From contig CM073197.1 of assembly GCA_037042915.1 (NCBI GenBank), positions 124,001 to 188,000 on the forward strand: DNA of 64,000 nt, in the 5' to 3' direction. Source of the DNA: Auricularia sp. M13. Taxonomy: Eukaryota; Basidiomycota; Agaricomycetes; Auriculariales; Auriculariaceae. The notes beneath the pieces were generated by a model. That model saw only the letters and a program-made list of their open reading frames with translations, had not been told where the DNA came from and made no database searches. Positions 11,549 through 23,692 of the stretch are shown piece by piece. Made by a program: the position numbers and the translations under genes. Position 1 is the stretch's first letter; the number at the start of each line of letters is the position of its first letter.

Positions 11549-13890
11549 TGCGATAAGTAAGACTGTGTCGACGAAGATCTCGATCTGCGGCGCGCGCGCT
11601 TTTAAGGCGCAGTTGGCGTCGATGGTCAGCATCTGCTGACTTATCAGTTTCTTGGATGCTGACTAACTGAGCGCTTACCAAGACAAAGTGCCCGAGCGTG
11701 CGAACTGAACGTACGGAACTCGCAGAAAGGCATTCAGCACTTTGTCTACCACGCACGCTCATTATGGCTTGAAAGGCGGGATACAGCGAAGGCGTGCATA
11801 AGCGCAAGCAGGCGTAGCAGCACACGGTCAAGCTCTGGCGTCGCCGATATTAACCGACGTTCCTTGCAATGCGGCACTCACACAGCAACGCGATGAGTCG
11901 GCGTCCGCGCCGCAAGTTCTCGAGCTGGAAGACGCACTGCTCGGCTTCTGCGGCCGGCAGCGATGTCTCATGTCGTGTGTGTAGGTAATATGGCAGAGAC
12001 CGGTCCACGATGATGCGGAAGCTGGAGTGAAAGAGGGACATGAGAGGAAGCGGGTACAGGACGCGCCACGTTGAAGCGTTGAAAGGGATATGTGGAAAGC
12101 GCAATAGGACGAGAGCAGGGGCGGGATGTGGAGCGTGACCTGCAGAAACCGACCGCGCCCCGGAGCGACGGCCTCAGGCGCCAGTGCGCCTCGCATTCCC
12201 ATCGAAGACTTCGGGTCCCAGCGCTGCACCTTTAGACAACTGCTGCGGTGAATGCGGAAGCTCATGAAGAGGCAAACTGAGCCCAGCCTGCGCAGGGGCG
12301 AGCGGCGCGGATGAGGCACTGACGCCGGTGTTGACTCGCCCATATTCTCAGTGACGACGCCGCCACGCTGAGGGAATCACAGACGTCAGCGCGGAACGCT
12401 GCGGTCAAATGCACTGGACAACGCCAGTGACCTCTGCATAAGCAAAGGCGTATGGCAAGCAGAGAATGCGAGGGCGTCGCGTATGCTGAATCATTCAAGA
12501 CCGCGATCGCTACGCGGAGTGAGTGAACGAAATCGTGAGGGGCAATGGAGAGGGTTGGAGTAATGTGGAAGAGTCCTTTCCGCGGTAGAAATAGACTCGG
12601 GTCATGCAGAGGCGCGCGCGGCGAGACGGCGCAGTCCGACCTGGCGCGCGCAATACGCAGTCCAGCCGCATATGTCAAGGCGCGAGCCCTAAATACCCGC
12701 AGGCACAGGGCATGGAAAAAGACAGCTGGTGTGAGAATAGTGAACGGCAAGTAACGAGCTAGATGTCGGTACCGCTGGGAGGCGCAACCACGCGCCAAGA
12801 ATGGTCCTCAATCACTCATCCTCCAAGATTTCTACCGGTCGGGAAAAGCGTGGAAGTACCCACGCCGTGGCGCATCCACAAGCGGGCAGGGAAAGATGAA
12901 TGAAGTTCGACGCGGAGCAGGAATGAAAGAGCGCATAACAAGCCTCTAGAATAAAATGCAGAAAATGTATAGAAGCGTGGCATAAGTGAAGAGCATGAGA
13001 GCGAGTCGAATCAGGCAGTGAGCAAACAGAATGTTGGCACGGTCCAGTGGGGAAGACGGGATGTCGGACGCTGAAAGCGCTCTGCTCAGCTCTGCTGGGC
13101 AGGCGAAGACAATCGGTGACTGGCGACGGACGAACGAAGATGCATTGCAAGAGGAGTAGAGAGTTATGCATCAATTAGGGCGGCAAGAAAAGTGCAGACA
13201 CAGTGTAGGCAAATGACGACGAGAGCAGCTAGGCCTGCTTTCGAGCCCGAAAATAGCATGAGTTGGTGGCTGGGTTGCCGTGTATTGGTAGAATGAATAG
13301 AGCACGGTTCGCCGATGCCAGGTCACTCTGGAGTCGTGTCGTCGGATGGCGCCAGCGCTGGCGCACCGGCTGGCAGCGCGGGATGGGATGATCCCAAGTT
13401 AAAATGTCGGAGTTATCCCGCCGCCCGGTGCCAGAAAACTATCCGCTTAAGCGCTCGTTCAAACAAGGGAAACATGCCGATGCGGAACGTTTCAGCCCTC
13501 TCTCACAGGGCAATTATTGTTCCATTAATCATTTGTTGATTGCACGGAAATACTGAGACTCGCTCTTATAGAATAGATAATCCGAATGACAATCACAGAG
13601 CTGCGCAGACCATTTTACAGCGGCGAGCGCTGAACATTGAGTCGAAGTCATATTGAGAAACATGTCTGTCCGCTGAACGGTTATGCAGCGTGCACAGGTG
13701 ATTATGAGCGTCAGCATCTTGCTTTCAATCAGAATCCTCAATATGTCAGCAGCTTTCTAACAGATTAGTTCATCTCCAATCAACATGTTTCGCATCCTGA
13801 ACCCCTCATTTAAAATCAAAGACATAAAGCACAACTCTTCGAGCCTTGTCTCACCGCTACATTCCATCCCTCCGCCAGAAAACCATCACC
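11549..13890. other. Intergenic, no gene recognised
   Basis: About 2.3 kb between the divergent SDR and NTF2-like genes. Minus-strand ORFs of 110-180 codons have no recognisable motif and skewed Arg/Ser/Leu content. The last 150 bp before 13891 are A/T-richer and probably hold the promoter of the NTF2-like gene. Confidence 0.4.
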
Positions 13891-14503
13891 ATGCCATCAG
13901 CTCAATCCGAATCAGCCAACGTCAGCCTCACGCGCCGGTTCTTCTCCGCAATCGCCTCAAAGCAGTTCGACGTTCTTGCCGCTGAGATCATGTCGGACGA
14001 CTTCGCGGTGGAGGTTCTCCCTGCGAGTCTCGGAATGGGCACGACGAGCAAGGCGAAGTTCTTGGCCAATTTGCAAGGTCTGGAAGCGGTCACTAACACG
14101 GGGACTATGAATGTACGTCTCTCGTTCGCATTCGACGTTCACGCTGTACATGCTCACGAGTTTGGCGTAGCTGAAGCCGATTGAGATCATCGATTCTCCT
14201 GCGACCAACCAGGTCATCGCCCATGTACGCTTGTGAGCCTGCGACTGTCCAAACGGCTGACAATCGTAGGCCAAGGTCGTCGATACCTTCGCGAAAGACG
14301 GCAAGACCCCGTTGTACGCACTGCTATACTCATCGCGTTATCATATGAGAAGCTGAAGCTGGGACAGTGCGAACGAATACATCTTTATCTTCAAGATTGC
14401 CGATGGGAAAATCGCGGGAGGGAAGGAATTCGTGGACAGCAAGTTCATTTCAGACTTCTTTGCTGCTACTGCTGCTGCCGCCGCCGCAGGCAAACAGGCT
14501 TGA
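13891..14503 (+). CDS. NTF2-like/SnoaL-like fold small protein, four exons
   Basis: ATG at 13891 follows a short CCATCACC context. Exons are 13891-14112, 14171-14224, 14270-14313 and 14368-14503, introns 45-58 nt with GTACGY donors, total 152 codons (151 residues). The protein begins with a helix typical of the fold (RRFFSAIASKQFDVLAAEIM), has a central strand pair with PIEIIDSPATNQVIAH, and ends with a strand-rich ANEYIFIFKIADGKI followed by KEFVDSKF and an alanine run. This matches SnoaL/NTF2-like proteins, a fold used by small isomerases, hydratases and sca​ffold proteins; the activity of this one cannot be told. No signal peptide or membrane segment is visible. Confidence 0.8.
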
Positions 14504-15534
14504 CTTCCCATAAATTGCAATGTATTACTGCCTGCTCGTGGGAAAGAATGCACTTTTGCTTGATCCTCAATTCGGAGAGTCGCCGCGGCTGCGCCAAGGA
14601 AGTACGGAGCACTCTCGCGACAGCCTCAGCGCCCGAATAACTCGGACGGGGTTGCAACCGGGACAGCATTGAATGCAGAGGAGGCACAAACTTCAGCAGC
14701 GAAACAATGTTTGAGAGACTCGGGCGCGAGAGGATGGAGCGAGCGGACGGCATCGGTGTAAGGAAACGCGCACCTTACGGACGGACAGTAATTCCGTGGT
14801 GCACGGCGTAGGTTCAACCTCGACCGGCCTACGGGCAAGTGGAATACGTGAGAACCGGCGCCTAGGATTGCGGGTTCTCTGCCTGGCAGGTCTTGGGGGC
14901 CGGCGACAGACAATAGAAAGTGGACTCAAAGTGGACTTGACTTACGATGATCAAACATAGCCGGCTTCGTGCCAGCGTCAAAAGCGTAGCAGAGCAAGAG
15001 TCAGATTCCACAGTGCTAACTAGCTAAGGCTTTTAATACATGTGCGATAGAGCTATCGGAGCCGCGAATGACTCAATACAGGAAGAAATGAAAAACTTTG
15101 AGAACAACTGGGAATACACTGGAATTCACTTGCTCAAACCCGGTCTTGTTACAATCGGCATGGCGTAGGCGGATGTGATTGCAAACGCGGTGTCGACTGA
15201 GCGAAGCACGGAGGATGAGTGAAGACACTAGGCTACGCGAAGGTCGGTACCCGTGTGCAAGCGCAGAGCGACGGGCACCGCGTCCGCCACGCCGGGAGTG
15301 CGAGAGCTTCGGAGGGTAAAACCAGGAGGTGCGCGCATTTGGAGACAACACCGTCCGTGTCATGAGTAAAGCGGCGCGTGCGATGCATAGCTGCAGCACG
15401 CGATGTGGTCCGAGAGGGAGAGAAGAACCGATAGGGACCTGAAAGTTGAAGCAGGATGGGCAGGCGGCGATGAAAAAAACAGGTCTCCATGAAAAAACGA
15501 GAAACAGGTCCAGTTTCGAGCGCAAGTGACGGTC
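14504..15534. other. Intergenic, no gene recognised
   Basis: About 1 kb between the 3' ends of two convergent genes. Short minus-strand ORFs only; nothing recognisable. Confidence 0.4.
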
Positions 15535-16917
15535 CTATGTAACGAGCTTCCATCGACCTCCCTCGTCGCTGTCCAGAAGTTCCCTAATCTCCTCCATTGG
15601 TCCGATGGGTGGATCAATCGCGACCTCAATCGTGCGGTGGACGTCACAAGTGATACTCCGCAGAACGAGGAGGACGAAGGGCACGAGAGGCCGCTCTATT
15701 GTTCCGAGATCACAGAACTCCACGCGCCTAAGCCCAGGCAACACCAGCGCGTGAAGGGTAGGCAGGGCCTCGTCACTTTCGGATGAAGCATCCCACTCCC
15801 AATCGTCGCGGATTCGCAGCGTCTGGCACGCGCGCGGGGGATGAGTGGCAAAGTCCGCGGCGAGCTCATCCCAAGAGTCCACACAAATCGCGATGTCGTG
15901 CACCGTGTCCTGGGCGCCGTGATGGTCCGCGAGAAGGCGCCAGACGTGTACAGAGGACAGCGTCCAGTTCCGCACCCAGATGGTAAAGGTGCGTTCGCGA
16001 CCAACGGCATCCTGCAACGTAAGCCACTGCTCTTTCGCCCGGTCCAACAGAATGAGGGGTGCCGTTCCACGGAGTAGTAATGTGCAGAGCTGTTGGATTT
16101 CCTGAGCGTCATGTGTGGGGTCCACACTAGTCAACACTTTTACTATCCGCGGTGAAGACCTCCGGTCTATAGCAACATTGAGCAAGTCGATGATCTGGGC
16201 ATATGAAAGGTGCAAGTCCAGAGTTTGTAACATTCTGAGCGGTGTGATATGCGAGAACGGCGCTGCAGATGACAGCAGCCTGGGCGTCCACCGCGGGCGG
16301 TAAGCGAAGTGCACCAGATTGGGACAGAGCGAGAGCACGGGCCTCAGACTTTCATACCCAATCCCCCCGCCGCGATTAATGGTAACGCTTGTAATGCTGG
16401 GGGAGAGTAGTCCGTCAATGCGCCTGAGGGTCACTTTGTCGAGGTCGAGCACGCGCAAGGCTGGAGCCGCGAGGCGAAGCTCCCCACCAGGTACGTTGAC
16501 GTCGCGAATGCGCAACACATCGAGAGCGCTAAATTCGAAATTTAGTATCAGAAGAGTGTCGAGCGCCGTTTCCGCCACTTCCAGGACGCGTATGCGGGCT
16601 GTATAGGGGACCAGTATCTCGGCCAGTCGAGAGGTTTCCTCCCGAGAGAATGGGCCGGTTATCACAACGTCAAGCAGCGCACGTGAACCCGACCGCGCGA
16701 GGACCACGGGAAGGCGCTGGAAATCAAATCTGAGCTGGAATACATGCGAGGCTTTCGAGAGCTCAAAGCGCGTCCAAAGCACTCGCGAGTTGAGCGCAAT
16801 GGCACGCCAGCGCGCAGATACCTGGCTCATGGCGAACTTGGCGCCAATATTAGAGCCAGACGAAAGACAGAAGAGCTCGCAGAGCAGGTCGTCGGGCAGT
16901 TTCTCGATGGCAGCCAT
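15535..16917 (-). CDS. F-box protein with LRR-like repeats (intact family member)
   Basis: Single exon, 460 residues. An upstream in-frame extension exists to 17286, but the Met at 16917 places the F-box at the N-terminus (IEKLPDDLLCELFCLSSGS, then KFAMSQVSARWRAIAL), as in basidiomycete F-box families. The rest is leucine-rich with strand-turn periodicity (APALRVLDLDKVTLRRIDGL and similar), ending with a basic-acidic tail at TAA 15535. F-box proteins act as substrate receptors of SCF ubiquitin ligases; binding through Skp1 is inferred from the motif. It is the best reference for the three decayed paralogues in the window (376-798, 8190-10167, 28427-29544). The substrate is unknown. Confidence 0.8.
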   Translation of the reverse strand: MAAIEKLPDDLLCELFCLSSGSNIGAKFAMSQVSARWRAIALNSRVLWTRFELSKASHVFQLRFDFQRLPVVLARSGSRALLDVVITGPFSREETSRLAEILVPYTARIRVLEVAETALDTLLILNFEFSALDVLRIRDVNVPGGELRLAAPALRVLDLDKVTLRRIDGLLSPSITSVTINRGGGIGYESLRPVLSLCPNLVHFAYRPRWTPRLLSSAAPFSHITPLRMLQTLDLHLSYAQIIDLLNVAIDRRSSPRIVKVLTSVDPTHDAQEIQQLCTLLLRGTAPLILLDRAKEQWLTLQDAVGRERTFTIWVRNWTLSSVHVWRLLADHHGAQDTVHDIAICVDSWDELAADFATHPPRACQTLRIRDDWEWDASSESDEALPTLHALVLPGLRRVEFCDLGTIERPLVPFVLLVLRSITCDVHRTIEVAIDPPIGPMEEIRELLDSDEGGRWKLVT

Positions 16918-18177
16918 GTCGATGAAGGGAGGAAGAGACAAGGAGCGGGTGCACAGCCTCAGCGGTCCGCGCCGTTTGTAGCCGAAAATGGGCTGGAAAA
17001 GAAAATTGCGCTCGCAGACGATTCTTTTGTACTCATTCCGCAAGAGGCACGTGCCGCCACGTGAGCGGTCAGTTTTATCTGTACATTGTCGCGAGCCTGA
17101 ATTGAGCATTGAGAATGTCTTTGAGAATGCAATGACTGACCTTACCTCACTCACGAGCATGAGTAGTTCGTGGAGCCTGTCCGCGTATAGGCGCCATTGC
17201 CATATGCATCCTTCCACGGTGAGAAGTACGAACATGAGCTCGTCAGATGGGGAGTAAAACGTGAAATATGTCGCAGCGCAGCTCATCTGATAGAGTCTAC
17301 TGGACTACAAACTGCAAACTGCGCGCGTCGTGACATTCCCAACTCGACAATTGGAGCCTCTGAGCTGACCGAATTCGTCTGAGCAGCGGCCAGCCTGCGA
17401 GGTGTCCGACTGAGAGATCGTCGAGCTCGACGGTTGTATAGGCCGTTCTGGGCCGGAGAATAGCCACGCCTCTTGAGTGCTGGTACGGACATCGATATTC
17501 CTCGGTGAGACATGCAGAAACTTGCTTTAAGTGCATGTCGAATTTCGAGGTCGAGGTTTCACCGACAAAGCGCGGAAATGAATATCATGAACTCGAGCGA
17601 GATCCGGGTCTGCGAGCGGCTGCCTGAGACAATCCGCAAAAGTCTAAAGTCAAGCCCAAACTGAGACTCTCCGCAATATAAATACTGGTATCAAATTGAA
17701 CAGGCGTAGCACACTCAATCAACCGAGTTTCGCGGGCCGAGAGAGAGCCAGGGGGACGTGTGGGCGGCGCGCAGGTGCAAAAGGCAGGCCGTAGAGCTTC
17801 GCGAGCCAGTGGTAAACACGGTGAGACTGATAAGTCTGGGCGGCGAGCGCCACATTAATGCTTCGCGGGCGCGGTGCATCACCGCACGTTCACGTGTCAC
17901 GCATTCGTACAACTCATACATACTGCATGTCCGCGTCACCGTCTGATCAAGTATCGCGCCAGGAGAACATCATGACGAGAGCGCACACTGGCAGAAAGCA
18001 AGCCGATCAATTCAATTATACGCCCACCGCGCCAATGCCACAAACTCAAAGCGTATAGCGGAGGAGGGGAGAGGGGGGGTCTCTATCCGAGTCCTTTTAC
18101 CAAGAATCGCGCATCACCAAAGCCAATCGCATCTACCGTACCGTACTCCCACAGTTCAGCTCCATCCCACCCCGACC
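16918..18177. other. Intergenic; F-box promoter side, no gene recognised
   Basis: Upstream of the F-box gene is an in-frame ORF extension (16918-17286, minus) containing WQWRLYADRLHELLMLVSE. I do not recognise it; it may belong to a separate decayed gene. 17300-18177 holds only small ORFs and the 3' flank of the cyclophilin gene. Confidence 0.35.
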
Positions 18178-21100
18178 TCACGGCGTGACGCCGCTCGCAG
18201 CAATAACCACGCGCGCCTTGGGGCTGCCCGAGTCCGCGCCGAGGCCCTCGAGGCGGCGGACGAGCTCCATGCCCTCGACGACCTCGCCGAAGACGACGTG
18301 GCGGTTGTCGAGCCAGGCCGTCGGCGCGAACGTGATGAAGAACTGCGACGCGGGTCAGCATTCGGCATTTGATTGGAGGCGTGACGGATAAGAAACTCAG
18401 TTGCTGGGGAGGACGACGGGACGAGGAGAGTGGCGCGCAGAATCTCACCTGCGACCCATTCGTATTCTTCCCCGCATTCGCCATGCTCAACAGCCCGGGC
18501 TTGCTATGCGGGATGGCAAAGTTCTCATCTGCAAGAGTTAAAAATCAAGTCAGCGCAAGCGATGCGGGGTATGGAAGGAAAGGAGTGTCAAGTCAAGTAT
18601 CGTCGGTCAAGAAGAAGGAAGGGAGGGCACACAGCGCGAACAGTCCAGCCAACTGCACGAGAGCATCGTCCAGGCCGAAGGTTCACTGTCTATCCAGCAT
18701 CATCCGCCAAACAACGCGGAAAGCGCGTGAGCGTCCGCACATCGACGACCGAGTCTGGAGAATGCGTAATAAACGCGCAGGGTGCGACGACCGGGGCTAT
18801 GTGAAGGGGCGGCGAGGCGAGAGGGTAGCGGCACGTGCGAAGGGACGACGGAGCACGGCGCGCGGTGAAGAGAAGACGCCAGTAGAAACCAAAGACGGAC
18901 GGACGGAGTGGATCGTGGCGTAACAAGTAAAACGTTCGCGGACGGAAATGAATGTACACCCCGGAGTGCAAGGCGCGCGTGACTCTTGTCCCCGCAAGAC
19001 GCGGCAGATTGAGGGGGTTGGATGGACGGAGCGGCACGTGATGGTCTAGCGGAAATGAAAAGCATCCTCGCGCGCAAAGAATACGGGAACAACATGAGCG
19101 GACCATTCGTTCGAGTTGAGCGGACCATTCGTTCGAGTCTGTTGCGGCAAACGCGAAGATGGAGCAGAGCGAGGGGCCAAATCGGGCCTACTGCGACAGA
19201 GCCCAAAACGCAGCCGCGGACAGCGAAGGAGCGCGCCAAAACGCAAAAACCGACGGGGCGCCGGGTGGATCGCAGACGAAAGGGATGGAATTAGAGTGTG
19301 GCGAAGGAGCGTGTCAAGGGGTGGAAGAAGCGTCCGGCGAGACACCAGACGAGGCGCGCGCACACGGCGGCGGGACGAACGGGGTGACGGCGCGGCCGAG
19401 AAGACGGAGAAGTCGGGTAGGTAAAACGAGCAAGGGATGCGAGCGGCGCGAAGTAAAACAACAATAAGGCGTCGACGGCATGCCAAGCAGCGAACGACGC
19501 GCAGATGTACGAAGTGGGAAAACGGGCAGTAGCAAGAAATTGGGAGGAGCAACGCCGGGCCGGAGGGATTGAGGACACGAAGAATCAGGACGTACCAGGG
19601 AACCGCTCGCCATAGATGCTCTTCCCGCCAGTACCATTATGTCTCGTGAAGTCGCCGCCCTGGGCCATGAACTGCATCGCAGCGCGCGTCAGCGAACAAA
19701 TCAAGTGACAGGGGCGTCGAGCGAGGGCAGCGCAGCATACAGTCGCTCGCGGACTGGACTGGAGCGCGCACATCTCCCATGTCGGGGCGAGCAGACGAGC
19801 GAGGATGCCTTCCTCGCCTGCTCGGCCCCCATCTCCCAGACAGCCAGCGCGCGCGCGGTGACGGCGGCTTCAACTGGAGCGTGTCGGGGCATGTTAGCCC
19901 GCCCTCGCAGATGGCTGCTTGGACTGGACTGGAGCGCGCACATCTCCCATGTCGGGCGGGCGAGCAGACGAGCGAGGATGCCTTCCTCGCCTGCTCGGCC
20001 CCCATCGGGAGTCCCAGACAGCCAGCGCGCGCGCGGTGACGGCGGCTAGCGAACGAGCGCGCCTTCCCTCAACCATCGTGCAGTCCATCCAAACCGCGAA
20101 TAGGTCGCCAGCCCGCGAGACAACCAGCGAGCTTCGCGTCCGCGCCTCAGCCGAGTCTTCCGCGCCCGCTCAGCGGCGAACATCCGGATGGTGTGAGCGA
20201 GCATGCGCGCGCGATACAGCGCACTCGTTGCACAGCGAGCGCGCGCGAGCCAGTTCGTGCTCAGCCGTGCTCCTCCCAGCCCGCATGCGCCATGTCAGCG
20301 GGCAGCGCAGCATATCGGCCGGCGCCCACCCTCGCAGAACAGCGAGCATGCGCGCACTCGTTGCACAGCGAGCCAGTTCGTGCTCAGCCGTGCTCCTCCC
20401 AGCCCGCGTGCGCCATGTCAGCAGGCAACGCAGAGCGTCCGTCAGACGAGCGCGCACGGCAGCCCATCCTTGCAGAGCAGCGAGCATGCGCGCACTCGTT
20501 GACAGCGAGCCAGTTCGTGTTCAGCCATCCCCTCCTCCCACGCGTGCGCCATGTCAGCGGGCAGCGCAGCATATCGACCGGCGCCCACCCTCGCAGAGCA
20601 GCGAGCATGTCAACGGGCGCGCGCGAGCCAGTTCGTGCTCAGCCGTGCTCCTCCCGCGCGTGCGCCATGTCAGCGGGCAGCGCAGCACAAGCGACCAGCC
20701 GTACGGTAGGCCCGCCCTCGCGCGCGCGACTGCTGCGACTGGAGCGCGCACTCCAGATGTAGCGGGCGAGCAGACGAGCGAAGGTGGCCCTCACTCAGCC
20801 GCCATCTTCCCCCAGCCCGCGTGCGCCACCTCCTCCCAGGCCGCGTGCGCCATATCAGCGGGCAGCGCAGAGCGTGCGTTCAGACGGGCAGCCCACCAGC
20901 CAGCGAGTACGCGGTGAAAGCTGCTTCAACTGGCACGCGCGATGCAGGGCATAGCGACGAGCGCGCTACCTCCTCCCCAGTCTCCTCCCACAGAAAACCA
21001 TCCTCCTCCCACACCAACACCGCAAACCTCAAAAACCCAAAGCCCAACCCAAACCAAAAAAACACCAAAAAAAAAGCCCCAAAAACTCACATTCGGAATG

Positions 21101-22668
21101 ATACGATGGAACGTGCTCCCTGCGTACCCGAAGCCGTGCACGCCGGTGGCCAGCTCGCGGAAGTTGCGCGCCGTCTTGGGCACGACGTCGTCGTACAGCC
21201 GGAACGTGATGCGCCCCGCCGGCGCGTTGTTGATCGTGATGTCGAACTAGGGGAGGGCCGGGCGTTAGTGAGTGCGAAGGGAAGGGAGGGGCGGGCGGGA
21301 AGAGGACGGGCGGGGAAGGGCGGGCAGGGAAGGGCGGGCGGGAAGAGGACGGGCGAAGGAAGGGGATGGGCAGCGACGAGGAAGCGAGCGCGCGGAGGGG
21401 AGCGTAAGGCAGCGAAGGCAGGTGAAAGCGGAACGAGGGAGGCGAAGGCGGCAGACCGGGGAACGGGGCGCACGTGACGCTGAGGGCCGATTGCAATGCG
21501 ACAAGCACTGCTGAGCTGGACAGACCGCCGCGCGTCCCACGACGGAGTGTCGCCATCTGCGCGGACTCGTGGGTGTTTACGCGCGCGCGACTGCCCGCGA
21601 GACGAAGCGCCCGTAGTGCTCCAGCGCACCGTCAACTGCGACGCCGACGCCCATACGAATCGGGTATGCGTCCGTGCACGCAACTGCTCGATACAGCAAC
21701 GCCGGAAACCGACCCTGCAGCGCCCGCCAACGAGCGCGGACAAGGTGCTCGCTCTGAAGCCCCAGCGTTTGCTGACAGCACCAACAGCTGGCGCGCGGGG
21801 CTCGTGTGACAGCGCTGGGTCCTGGCTGCACGCGGTCGCATTTTAAGAAGCAAGAGACCAGCAGCGCGCTCTCTGGTTGGCGTCCGCGGGCGACACGACG
21901 ACGCCGAGCATCAGCAAAGCCACAGCCAGTTGGCAGCGCGCGCTGCAGCCCTGCGCGGGTTTGCGCCGGCGCGCCAGCGTTTGCTGGGGCATGGCGACCC
22001 TGCTGACGCAGACAGCGCACAACGTCGAGCGCGGGGCCAGAGGCAGAGTGCGTGCGTAGACCCATGGAATGGGAGGCGGCTCCGCTGACGCGGTTGCTCG
22101 GTCCGCCAGAATGAGCTTGCACCGACGCACGGCAGCTCACAGGCGCGTCAGATGGAGCCCGTGACCGCCCTTGGTCGGACGACGACGGCTGACGCATACG
22201 CGCCCAGACGGACTGACCAGGTTCGCGCTTTTGCGCCGGCGTGTGCTGACAGCAGCGCTGGCAGACGACGCGCGCGTCTCCCTGCGCCGTGCGTCTGCTG
22301 GCGCACGACGACACCGCTGACGTCGAGCGCGTCGCCTGTGCCAGCCTAGCACGGCGCGTAGGGTATGACGCGGAGGGCACCGGCGCGAAGGGCCGAAGTA
22401 ACCCCTCCAGCGCGTCGCGCTCGGGCCTCTGCCAGCAGCGGGCAGGAAAAGGGAAGGGAAGGGAAGACCTCACAACAAAACTCACAAAGACATTCTCCCT
22501 GCTCACAGCGTCAGCGCCCGCATCCCCGTCCGAATCTGGCTGCAGCACGCACTTTTTAGCTACGGTCGAGTTCATCCGGACGCCGAGTCCGAGTCCCGCG
22601 ACAAGGCCGAGCCGGGTGGCAGAGTGGAAGGACGGGCGGAGGAGCGGGCGGGCGGCGACGGCGAGCAT
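18178..22668 (-). CDS. Cyclophilin-type peptidyl-prolyl isomerase with N-terminal presequence, five exons
   Basis: Exons are 22668-22486, 21246-21091, 19671-19596, 18528-18449 and 18342-18178; every junction is in frame and the total is 220 codons (219 residues). Residues 1-38 are Arg/Ala/Leu/Ser-rich without acidic residues ([19 protein letters not shown]), a mitochondrial-type presequence by composition. The rest is a complete cyclophilin: [23 protein letters not shown] joined to [43 protein letters not shown], and [12 protein letters not shown]. The catalytic Arg (FHR), Phe-Met-x-Gln, the Trp used in cyclosporin binding and the His are all present. It should catalyse prolyl cis-trans isomerisation. 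Introns 1-3 are 1239, 1419 and 1067 nt, against about 50 nt elsewhere, and carry repeats; intron 4 is 106 nt. Confidence 0.9.
19751..20046. repeat. Direct duplication of about 125 bp inside cyclophilin intron 2 region
   Basis: A block beginning GGACTGGACTGGAGCGCGCA and ending near GCGCGGTGACGGCGGCT occurs at 19751-19874 and again at 19919-20047. The second copy has small insertions (GGC near 19957, GGGAGTC near 20008). Confidence 0.8.
20248..20720. repeat. Minisatellite, four units of about 118-137 bp, in cyclophilin intron 2
   Basis: Units start with AGCCAGTTCGTG at 20248, 20371, 20508 and 20626. Each contains GCGCCATGTCAGC(G/A)GGCA and most contain GCGAGCATG. Unit lengths differ (123, 137, 118 bp). 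The fourth unit diverges after about 70 bp. Confidence 0.8.
21250..21480. repeat. G/A-rich low-complexity tract (pyrimidine tract of intron 1 on the transcript strand)
   Basis: Repeated GGGAAGGGCGGGCGGG-type blocks on the plus strand. On the minus (transcribed) strand this is a pyrimidine-rich tract of over 200 nt lying directly upstream of the intron 1 acceptor at 21247. Confidence 0.7.
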
Positions 22669-23484
22669 GGGCGGAGAAAACGAGGAAGAATTAGAAAGGT
22701 GAGTTGCGGGCGAGGCCGGCTGGAACACGTCGGACGTACGGTAACCGTGTCTTGCGCTCATCGCTACTCGTACAGTCTTCAGTCTACCCGACGCCAGAAA
22801 AGCCCAAGAACAAGAGGAAGAGGAAGGAAAGCAAGAAGGCGGAGATGCAGATGCAGATGCGAATGCGGGGGAGCGTGCGGGGGAGGTACGTACGTACGCC
22901 ATCAACACTCTCTCCAACTTGTCTGCTTTTTATTCATTCCTCTTTCCCTGGCAGGCAGGTTCAAGCGACCTTCCTCCGCTGTTTTTACTTTTTTTGCCTT
23001 CTTCCTTCCCTGCTTACTTACTTCCTTCTCACTTCTCACTTCTCGCAAACACACACACGCCCTCAGCCCCCGCGCACGGGACCTCCACCACCTCGGCCCG
23101 AACTGCATCACCTCGAGGCGGACATGACATTGACATCTGGATCTGGATCTGAATGTCATTGTCAAGATTATCTTTACACTTCGTCGATGGGCGGACCTCT
23201 GAGTCTGCGCGCTCCGCCGCCGCTTCGCGTGCCTGGTCTTCGTCTTCGCGCCCAGACCGAACGCCGATAACGCACGATCCCGGCGAAGCCTTCGACATCG
23301 AGATCCCAGATCTGGACGGCCAGTCTCAGTGCGTCGTCCGATAACTGTTAACTGTTGCGGCCGATAACTGATACTCTGATCCCGCGCGCCCTTACGTCCC
23401 AAGCCACGCCCCCGCCTGCCTGGTCCGTGCGACGCCTTATCGCGTCTTCGCCGCCCAATCCACGCTCCTGCTTCGAATCCTGGC

Positions 23485-23550
23485 CTATTCCTGCCAGTGG
23501 GACTCATGCGCGTTGCACTATTCCTGCCAGTGGGACTCATGCGCGTTGCA
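23485..23550. repeat. 33-bp direct repeat, two copies
   Basis: A 33-bp unit beginning CTATTCCTGCCAGTGGGACT is exactly repeated at 23485-23517 and 23518-23550. Confidence 0.85.
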
Positions 23551-23608
23551 CCACGTCTCTCGAATCGGCTCAAAACGGCTCAGGGATCCACGCTACTCTC
23601 GGCCGCGG

Positions 23609-23692
23609 TCTGTATTGCACGCCGAGGTCGTCTGTATACTGCACGCCGAGGTCGTCTGTATACTGCACGCCGATGTCGTCTGTGTACCGCAC
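23609..23692. repeat. 24-bp tandem repeat, about 3.5 copies
   Basis: Units of TCTGTATACTGCACGCCGAG plus GTCG; the first is 2 bp shorter and the third has a single G-to-T change. Confidence 0.85.

Noticed and set aside
12262-12798. 178-codon minus-strand frame upstream of the SDR gene
   Set aside because: Arg/Ala/Ser/Leu-rich with no motif and no supporting introns.
16918-17286. N-terminal extension of the F-box protein
   Set aside because: Family members start with the F-box; the extension has no match in the paralogues at 8190-10167 or 28427-29544, which also begin at the F-box Met.
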